Part shown: positions 6,422 to 11,498 of the stretch, one piece after another
Layout of the letters: each line of letters begins with the position of its first letter
Position numbering within the stretch: position 1 is the stretch's first letter
Origin: Lentisphaeria bacterium UBA1784
GTDB taxonomy: Bacteria > Verrucomicrobiota > Lentisphaeria > Victivallales > Victivallaceae
Length of the DNA: 12,412 nt
Reading direction: 5' to 3'
Assembly: GCA_002315455.1 (NCBI GenBank)
Contig: DCGG01000009.1
Location: 19,698-32,109, forward strand
Program-made: the position numbers and the translations under genes
The notes under the pieces: generated by a model
What the model was told of the DNA's origin: nothing
The model's input: only the letters and a program-made list of their open reading frames with translations
The model's database searches: none

Positions 6422-7774
6422 ATGACAAAACTTTTTGGTACCGATGGTATTCGGGGAAAGGCCAACACCTATCCCATCACTCCTGAACTGGCCCTGCTCG
6501 TCGGCAAGGCAGTGGCAAAACATTTTTCCGCGGACGGCTCCAAACGCTGCCGCGCGGTGCTCGGAAAGGACACCCGACTCTCCGGCTACATGCTGGAGAA
6601 CGCCATCTCCGCCGGACTCCTCAGCATGGGAATGGACGTTCTGGAGGTTGGTCCCATGCCGACGCCGGCAGTGGCTCATCTGACCCGTTCTCTCTGCGCT
6701 GACTGCGGCATCATGATCACCGCCAGCCACAATCCCGCAGATGACAACGGGATCAAACTCTTTGCCGCCGACGGCTTCAAACTCTCCGGTGTGGAAACCG
6801 ATCATATCGAGCAGTTGATTGCCGATGCCGCCCTCTCCAGCAGCCACATCGCCAACCGCATGATCGGCAAGGCCAAACGGATCGAGGATGCCCGGGGCCG
6901 CTACATCGAATTTGCGAAAAGTTCCGTCCGCAATCACAGCCTGAAGGGACTGAAGATCGTGCTGGACTGCGCCAACGGGGCGGCATACAGCATCGCTCCC
7001 ACGATCTTCCGGGAACTGGGCGCGGAAGTGATCCCCTTCGGGATCGCTCCGGACGGCAACAACATCAACGCCGGCTGTGGCGCCACCCACATTGAGAAGA
7101 TGTGCGAACTGGTGAAACTTCATCGTGCCGACGTGGGGATCGCCGTTGACGGGGATGCCGATAGGGTAATCTTCTGCGATGCCAACGGCTGCGAAGTGAA
7201 TGGCGACCGGATCATCGGCATGGTCGCGCTGGATTATCTCTCCCGGGGAAAACTTGCCGGCAACAGCGTTGTCGTGACGAAAATGAGCAATCTCGGATTT
7301 TTCCGCGCCATGGAGGAACACGGGATCAAAATCGTCACCACCGACGTGGGGGATCACAACGTCATCGAAGCCATGCGCGAGGGGCACTTCAACGTGGGGG
7401 GCGAACAATCCGGCCACGTGATCTTCATGGATTACGTGACCACCGGCGACGGCATCATCACCGCGCTGCACGTCCTGAAACTGATGAAACAGCGGGAGCG
7501 TTCCCTCGCCGAACTTGCGGACTTCATGTCGGTCTATCCGCAGAAAATGGTGAATCTCCCGGTTCGGGAAAAACTGCCGCTGGAAACGCTCGCCCGCCTT
7601 CAGGAGGCAAACGCGGCCTGCAAAGTCGTGCTTGGGAACAGCGGAAGGACCATGATCCGCTATTCCGGCACGGAGAACAAACTCCGGATCCTGGTGGAGG
7701 CTCCCTCCGAAACTCTCGTGGATGAGTGGCTGGAAAAACTGACCTCCGCCGCAAAGAGTGAATTGGGAGAGTGA
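6422..7774 (+). CDS. glmM: Phosphoglucosamine mutase
   Basis: Interconverts glucosamine-6-phosphate and glucosamine-1-phosphate through a phosphoserine enzyme, acting on the product of the preceding glmS. The 450-residue alpha-D-phosphohexomutase starts MTKLFGTDGIRGKAN. The active-site loop is TASHNP (100-105) with S102 as the phosphorylated serine, as in E. coli GlmM. The metal loop DGDADR (243-248) supplies D243, D245 and D247. The sugar-binding loop is GGEQSGH (326-332), and the C-terminal phosphate-binding loop is RYSGTE (413-418). The four domains are complete, and the GEQSGH and DGDADRV forms fit GlmM rather than phosphomannomutase. A 45-base gap follows glmS with no promoter seen. The next gene starts 3 bases after the stop. 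Confidence 0.97.
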   Translation: MTKLFGTDGIRGKANTYPITPELALLVGKAVAKHFSADGSKRCRAVLGKDTRLSGYMLENAISAGLLSMGMDVLEVGPMPTPAVAHLTRSLCADCGIMITASHNPADDNGIKLFAADGFKLSGVETDHIEQLIADAALSSSHIANRMIGKAKRIEDARGRYIEFAKSSVRNHSLKGLKIVLDCANGAAYSIAPTIFRELGAEVIPFGIAPDGNNINAGCGATHIEKMCELVKLHRADVGIAVDGDADRVIFCDANGCEVNGDRIIGMVALDYLSRGKLAGNSVVVTKMSNLGFFRAMEEHGIKIVTTDVGDHNVIEAMREGHFNVGGEQSGHVIFMDYVTTGDGIITALHVLKLMKQRERSLAELADFMSVYPQKMVNLPVREKLPLETLARLQEANAACKVVLGNSGRTMIRYSGTENKLRILVEAPSETLVDEWLEKLTSAAKSELGE

Positions 7775-7777
7775 ACC

Positions 7778-8623
7778 ATGATCGAGATCATTGAACGGGA
7801 ACAACCTTCCCTTTGGCCTCTCTCCGCCGACACCGGGAGTTTCCGGATATGGGGCAAACCCCTGCGGAAACTCCAAAAGGAACGACTCGCCGCTCTTCCG
7901 GGGAACGTCCGCTGGAGAGTGGATTTCTGGGCGGACGACGTGCTGCTGGAAAGACTTTTTACATGTCCGGCATGGGAGGTCCGCTCCAGATCGGGTGAAC
8001 TCCTCGCCGAAGCGGACGGAAACGGCAAGAAGAGCTCATTCCCTGTGGAAGGCATCATGATCCGTTATCCGTGGGACTTCCTTGCGCTTCATGAACGACT
8101 GAAGGAAACGGTTTCAATTATTGCAGAAAACAAGGGATTGATCCGTTCCGGATGCACCATTGACGGTCTTCTGATCGCAGACGAAGGGACCGTGATCCTG
8201 CCCGGGGTTTACGTGGAGGGGACCTGCGTCATCGGAAAAAATTGCAAGATCGGCCCCAATGCCTATCTCCGCGGTCCGGTCTGCATCGGTGACAAGTGCC
8301 ACGTCGGTCAGGCTGTGGAACTGAAGAACTGCATCCTCGGCGATCACGTCAGCGTGGGCCATTTGAGTTACGCCGGGGACTCCATCTTTGCGGACAACGT
8401 GAACTTCGGAGCCGGGACCATCATCGGCAATCTCCGGCACGATGGCGCGGACCACCGTTCCATGGTGGATGGCGTTCTCGTTTCCACCGGGCGGCGCAAG
8501 TTCGGGGCGATTATCGGAAGCGGCGTCCACACGGGAATACACACCTCCATCTATCCCGGCAGAAAACTGGGGCCGGGGGGTGAGACCAGACCCGGCGAGA
8601 TCGTTGCGCACGACAAACTCTGA
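7778..8623 (+). CDS. Left-handed beta-helix acyltransferase, archaeal-type GlmU C-terminal half (probable glucosamine-1-phosphate N-acetyltransferase)
   Basis: This 281-residue protein has hexapeptide-repeat coils from about residue 122 onward (CTIDGLLIADEGTVILPG, then VIGKNCKIGP and CIGDKCHVG). The core GHLSYAGDS (194-202) and DNVNFGAGTI (206-215) equals the GlmU acetyltransferase site; H195, Y198 and N208 match the E. coli residues H363, Y366 and N377 (initiator Met counted as 1). The following part, GNLRHDGAD, FGAIIGSGVHTGIHTSIYPG and RPGEIV, is the form found in archaeal bifunctional sugar-1-P nucleotidylyl/acetyltransferases rather than in E. coli GlmU. The pyrophosphorylase domain is missing: there is no LAAGxGTRM loop. 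A ~100-residue N-terminal region ends in RYPWDFLALHERL, a linker seen in those relatives. The position after glmS and glmM suggests it acetylates GlcN-1-P to GlcNAc-1-P, with uridylylation done elsewhere. The ribosome site GGAG (7766-7769) sits 8 bases before the ATG. Confidence 0.85.
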   Translation: MIEIIEREQPSLWPLSADTGSFRIWGKPLRKLQKERLAALPGNVRWRVDFWADDVLLERLFTCPAWEVRSRSGELLAEADGNGKKSSFPVEGIMIRYPWDFLALHERLKETVSIIAENKGLIRSGCTIDGLLIADEGTVILPGVYVEGTCVIGKNCKIGPNAYLRGPVCIGDKCHVGQAVELKNCILGDHVSVGHLSYAGDSIFADNVNFGAGTIIGNLRHDGADHRSMVDGVLVSTGRRKFGAIIGSGVHTGIHTSIYPGRKLGPGGETRPGEIVAHDKL

Positions 8624-8639
8624 ACTTTTTTCCTGTCTG

Positions 8640-8679
8640 TCCCGTCCATTCCCCGGAAATTTTGCGGGGAAGTACGGGA
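8640..8679 (+). other. Stem-loop after the glm operon
   Basis: TTCCCCG (8649-8655) and CGGGGAA (8665-8671) are perfect inverted repeats around a 9-base loop. An outer stem, TCCCGT (8640-8645) with ACGGGA (8674-8679), extends it across a small internal loop. It lies 17 bases after the acyltransferase stop, where an operon terminator would be expected, but no T-run follows on either strand. It could be a factor-dependent terminator, an RNA 3'-end stabiliser or a regulatory site. Confidence 0.5.
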
Positions 8680-8711
8680 AACAACTGGCATTCCTCCGGC
8701 GGATGTGCTAT

Positions 8712-8740
8712 GTTATCGAAACAACGATGCAAACGATAAC
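8712..8740. promoter_or_regulatory. Inverted repeat upstream of the 8757 gene, possible operator
   Basis: GTTATCG (8712-8718) and CGATAAC (8734-8740) form a perfect 7-base inverted repeat with a 15-base spacer, centred near 8726. AACGAT also occurs twice as a direct repeat (8723-8728 and 8732-8737). A weak promoter candidate, CTGGCA (8685-8690), 18 bases and TATGTT (8709-8714), would place the repeat over the transcript start. Candidate only; no regulator is known for it. Confidence 0.35.
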
Positions 8741-8756
8741 CAGACGGTCGTATCCC

Positions 8757-9617
8757 ATGGAGAAAACACCGGAAGAATTCGATCTTTTCGACTTTGTCGC
8801 AGAGCAGAGGAGAGAGGCTCTCCCCGGGGAGTCACCGATCCCGGCCCCGGAGTCGGACTCCGCGCCGGAGTCCATCCCTACCGCGCTTCCGAAGCTGAAG
8901 GATTACCAGCAACTTGTGCTGGGATTCGTCGCCTCCCTCGGCGTGGATGCGCTGGCGGAACGGGTGGCAGTGAAGGGCCGCCGTCCCGCGGTGCAGACCG
9001 CCGGTTTCTGGAGGGCGGCCTCCGGGCGGAAACGCCCCGTCGTCAAGACGGTCGCCGTCTTGCTGGTCACTGACCGCGAACTTTGTTTTGCCGATTGCGC
9101 CGACCGGGAGGAGTATATTTCTGAATTCCGGCAGATCCGGGAACGGATGGCCCTTCTTGAGGTGGAGATCCGCCGCACCGAACCCCATCTCGCCGCCGCA
9201 GACGACCTCTTTGACGATCTGCGGACGTGGGACTATGCCGGGAGTTCCAATCCGGAGTATCAGGCTCTGTTGAAACGACGGGAGACTGTGGCCCGCAGGC
9301 TGAATTCCGGCAGCCGTCTGGACCGCATCGCCGGGTCCGGCATGGTGGATCTCTGCTATCTGGCGGTCCCTGCCGGTCTGATCGCGCCGGAGGAAATCCC
9401 CGAGGAGTGGGGTGTCCTCGAACTTGCACCCAAGTCCTTCACCTTGCTCCGCGAGGCCCCGATGCTGGACCGGGTCACTCCCGAGGGCCGCGCCCAGCTG
9501 GCCTTCAACATCGCGCAGGCGGCGCTTGCCGGAGCGTTGTTTACCTCCGGAGTGGAACGTTCTTCCAAGGGTAGCATTTCCTACCGCCTTCAGCCCAAGC
9601 GCCGCCGCCGGCGGTGA
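8757..9617 (+). CDS. Uncharacterised protein with MmcB-like C-terminal third
   Basis: I do not recognise this 286-residue protein as a whole. Residues 1-45 are acidic and Pro/Ser-rich (EKTPEEFDLFDF near the start) and look disordered. From residue 46 it appears folded: DYQQLVLGFVASLG, a strand region around 97-113, and a long charged helical stretch (115-190). The C-terminal part, CYLAVPAGLIAPEEIPEEWGVLEL (200-223) then LLREAP and a final Ala-rich helix, closely follows the end of MmcB-type proteins of the PD-(D/E)XK nuclease fold. The expected ExK catalytic motif before it is not seen, so it may be inactive or rearranged. The tail is KRRRRR, which would suit nucleic-acid contact. The start is uncertain: 8757 marks where protein-like composition begins, but no good Shine-Dalgarno is present, and ATGs at 8727 and 8703 are in frame. 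Confidence 0.7.
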   Translation: MEKTPEEFDLFDFVAEQRREALPGESPIPAPESDSAPESIPTALPKLKDYQQLVLGFVASLGVDALAERVAVKGRRPAVQTAGFWRAASGRKRPVVKTVAVLLVTDRELCFADCADREEYISEFRQIRERMALLEVEIRRTEPHLAAADDLFDDLRTWDYAGSSNPEYQALLKRRETVARRLNSGSRLDRIAGSGMVDLCYLAVPAGLIAPEEIPEEWGVLELAPKSFTLLREAPMLDRVTPEGRAQLAFNIAQAALAGALFTSGVERSSKGSISYRLQPKRRRRR

Positions 9618-9632
9618 CGGGCAGAGCCCCCG

Positions 9633-10583
9633 CTATTCGCTTATGCGGTCCGGGACGAAGTGGCAGATGGAGTGGCGGAAGGTCAGATCTTCCGAAGTCC
9701 GGACCCGCTGAAGCAGATCCTCCGGGAGCGTGAGATTTTCACTGCGGCGGCACTCGGACGGCGTGATGCCGAAATACTGTTTGAACCTTCGGGAGAAGTA
9801 GAAGGGAGAGGAGAACTGCAGTCTGCTGCTGATCTCCGCGATGGGCAGTTTCGTCTCCCGCAGGAGAGCCACTGCCCGCTGCAATCTTCTGCGGGTCACG
9901 AACTCCCCCGGGGTAGTGTTGAAGTGGCGCCGGAACTCCCGGTATACGGTGGGGATGGAGATCTTTGCAAAACTGCTCATTTCCACGGCGTCTATGGAAC
10001 TCTCCAGGCTTGCGTCGATGAGATTGAGGATGTTCTGAAGCGCGGCCGGATAGTACTGTTTCCGCCCGTTGGCCAGTTCCCGCCGGACCTCCAGAAGTTC
10101 GTAGAGCAACTCCCTCGGAAAAAGCCGGAGCAACCACTCCGGACAGGCCCGCTGGTAGCGGTCGATGACGTAACTGCTCAGGCGGAAGAGGGCGCTCTCC
10201 AGCGGAAGCTGGCAGAAGAAGGTGTCCGTGAATTCCGGCAGAAGCTCGTCCCTCCTGCGGTTGTACTCCTCGTATTGCGGGCGGATCGCGTGGAACGCAT
10301 TGTGAAAGAGATCGTCCTCCGGGATCACCGGGATCACGTGGATGCTGCCGATGAAAAGCGGCTTCCGGGGGTGAGGCCGGTAGATGATGTCATGGTTCCA
10401 CGGCAGGAAAAGACAACTCCCCGGGATGCAGTCGTAAGGGACGCCGTTGACCTCGATGGTCCCTTTGCCGCTGCGGCACCAGACCAGATAACGGCTCTGT
10501 ACGTGGGAGTAGGAGAGGCTGGAGGAACAGCCGAAGTCGTACCAGTTGGCCATCACTACTTTTGCGCGGTTCCAGTATTCCAT
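9633..10583 (-). CDS. AraC-family transcriptional regulator
   Basis: A 316-residue DNA-binding regulator. The N-terminal half is a cupin-like ligand-sensing domain (LVWCRSGKGTIEVNG, then PGSCLFLPWNHDIIY, residues 34-68). The C-terminal AraC/XylS domain spans about 184-280 and has two helix-turn-helices. The first is around SSFAKISIPTVYREFRRHF (203-221). The second and its signature run IAEISSRLQFSSPFYFSRRFKQ followed by YFGITPSECRR. A ~36-residue tail follows the domain. The frame is open to 10766, but a strong promoter at 10626-10654 lies inside that extension, so the ATG at 10583 was chosen; AAGG upstream is a weak ribosome site. It probably controls carbohydrate genes, as such regulators often do, but the inducer and targets cannot be read from the window. 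It follows the esterase gene on the same strand yet has its own promoter. Confidence 0.92.
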   Translation of the reverse strand: MEYWNRAKVVMANWYDFGCSSSLSYSHVQSRYLVWCRSGKGTIEVNGVPYDCIPGSCLFLPWNHDIIYRPHPRKPLFIGSIHVIPVIPEDDLFHNAFHAIRPQYEEYNRRRDELLPEFTDTFFCQLPLESALFRLSSYVIDRYQRACPEWLLRLFPRELLYELLEVRRELANGRKQYYPAALQNILNLIDASLESSIDAVEMSSFAKISIPTVYREFRRHFNTTPGEFVTRRRLQRAVALLRETKLPIAEISSRLQFSSPFYFSRRFKQYFGITPSECRRSENLTLPEDLLQRVRTSEDLTFRHSICHFVPDRISE

Positions 10584-10609
10584 CGTTTCTGCCTTGGAAT
10601 GTGATGAGA

Positions 10610-10634
10610 CAGTATATTCTTTGATAATATACTG
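10610..10634. promoter_or_regulatory. Perfect 9-bp inverted repeat over the araC-type gene promoter, candidate operator
   Basis: CAGTATATT (10610-10618) and AATATACTG (10626-10634) are exact inverted repeats with a 7-base spacer. The right arm contains the -10 hexamer and the left arm covers the predicted transcript start and early leader. A protein bound here would block RNA polymerase. Autoregulation by the AraC protein or control by another dimeric repressor are both possible. Confidence 0.45.
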
Positions 10635-10654
10635 CAGGCACTCCGGGATTTCAA
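10626..10654 (-). promoter_or_regulatory. Predicted sigma70 promoter of the AraC-family gene
   Basis: Minus-strand TTGAAA (10649-10654), 17 bases, TATATT (10626-10631): the same hexamers and spacing as the glmS promoter. The transcript would start near 10619, about 36 bases before the ATG at 10583. Confidence 0.68.
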
Positions 10655-10711
10655 ATGGTGTTTCGGACGGATTTGCATTCCGGAAGGGACCGGGTGGAGA
10701 AAAGGGCGGAA

Positions 10712-11470
10712 CTACTTCTGCTCCTCGAAGAAGAACTTCAGTACCCGCTGGATGTTCCGGTCCCAAAACTCCCAGTTATGGATCCCCGGTTCCTCGAAAT
10801 ACGTGTAGCCAGGCCAATGATTCTCCTCCAGGCATTCCCGGAGTTTCTTGTTGTCCCGGTAGAGGAAATCCTCGGAGCCGCAGGCGTGGAAGATCCTGGG
10901 CAGACGGGATGCCAGACGGGCTTGGGCCGCGAGGGTGAAGATATCGTTTCCATCCTTGATCGCATCCTCGGGAGAGCCGAAAATATCCAGAAGTTCTGGG
11001 TGCCAGTCGGCGCGCTCCGGATCGTTCATGTGGTACGGAATGTCCGTCACGCTGGAGAGTGCTCCCACCGCTGCGAATCGTTCCGGGAAGGTGAAGGCCA
11101 GTTTCAAGGTGCCGTATCCGCCCATGGAGAGGCCGGCGGCGTAGGTCTCCTCCGGCTTTTCGCTGATGGGTAGGAGCGAAGCGGCAATCTCCGGCAGTTC
11201 CTGCGAGAGGAAGGTCCAGTACCGGAGGCCGTGCTTCATGTCCGTGTAGAAACTGCGTCCGCAGTCCGGCATGATCACGGCGAGGTTGTAGGCTTCCGCG
11301 TAACGCTCGATGGAAGAGCGGCGCATCCAACTCGTCCCGTTGTCGGAAAGTCCGTGAAGAAGGTACAGAACCGGGTAACGTTTCCCCTTGGGACCCTGGG
11401 GAATGAGCGCATTGACCGCGCAGTTCAGACCGAGGACCTGAGACTTGACATTGCACATTAAAAACGCCAT
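10712..11470 (-). CDS. Serine esterase of the esterase D / CE1-like alpha/beta-hydrolase family
   Basis: A 252-residue cytosolic alpha/beta hydrolase; there is no signal peptide. The order is PVLYLLHGLSDNGTSW (oxyanion side, 33-48), the nucleophile elbow AGLSMGGYG with S115, the acid D201 in CGSEDFLY, and the base H231 in PGIHNWEFWD. This is the full catalytic triad in the layout of the tributyrin/acetyl esterase EstA type and of esterase D. It would cleave acetyl or other short acyl groups, perhaps from sugars, but the substrate is not visible. The start at 11470 is supported by AAGGAG 7 bases upstream (11478-11483). It lies 28 bases after the Pro/Glu-rich gene on the same strand with no promoter seen between, so the two are probably co-transcribed. 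The AraC-type gene downstream has a separate promoter. Confidence 0.92.
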   Translation of the reverse strand: MAFLMCNVKSQVLGLNCAVNALIPQGPKGKRYPVLYLLHGLSDNGTSWMRRSSIERYAEAYNLAVIMPDCGRSFYTDMKHGLRYWTFLSQELPEIAASLLPISEKPEETYAAGLSMGGYGTLKLAFTFPERFAAVGALSSVTDIPYHMNDPERADWHPELLDIFGSPEDAIKDGNDIFTLAAQARLASRLPRIFHACGSEDFLYRDNKKLRECLEENHWPGYTYFEEPGIHNWEFWDRNIQRVLKFFFEEQK

Positions 11471-11498
11471 GAAAAAACTCCTTATTCAGAAAATCCGT

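Noticed and set aside
5249..7876. An 875-codon open frame on the minus strand opposite glmS, glmM and the start of the acyltransferase gene.
   Set aside because: It is antisense to well-conserved enzymes. Its composition (rich in His, Asp, Gly, Phe and Val) is what GC-rich reverse-strand shadow frames give, and it has no recognisable domain.
9595..9640. An intrinsic terminator between the MmcB-like gene and the AraC-type gene (GCCGCCGGCGG).
   Set aside because: The GC palindrome has no proper loop, lies inside the Arg-codon tail of the gene, and is not followed by a T-run.
10584..10766. An upstream start for the AraC-type gene, adding 61 residues.
   Set aside because: The extension covers a near-consensus promoter and the inverted repeat and has no cupin-like sequence; the ATG at 10583 is the consistent start.
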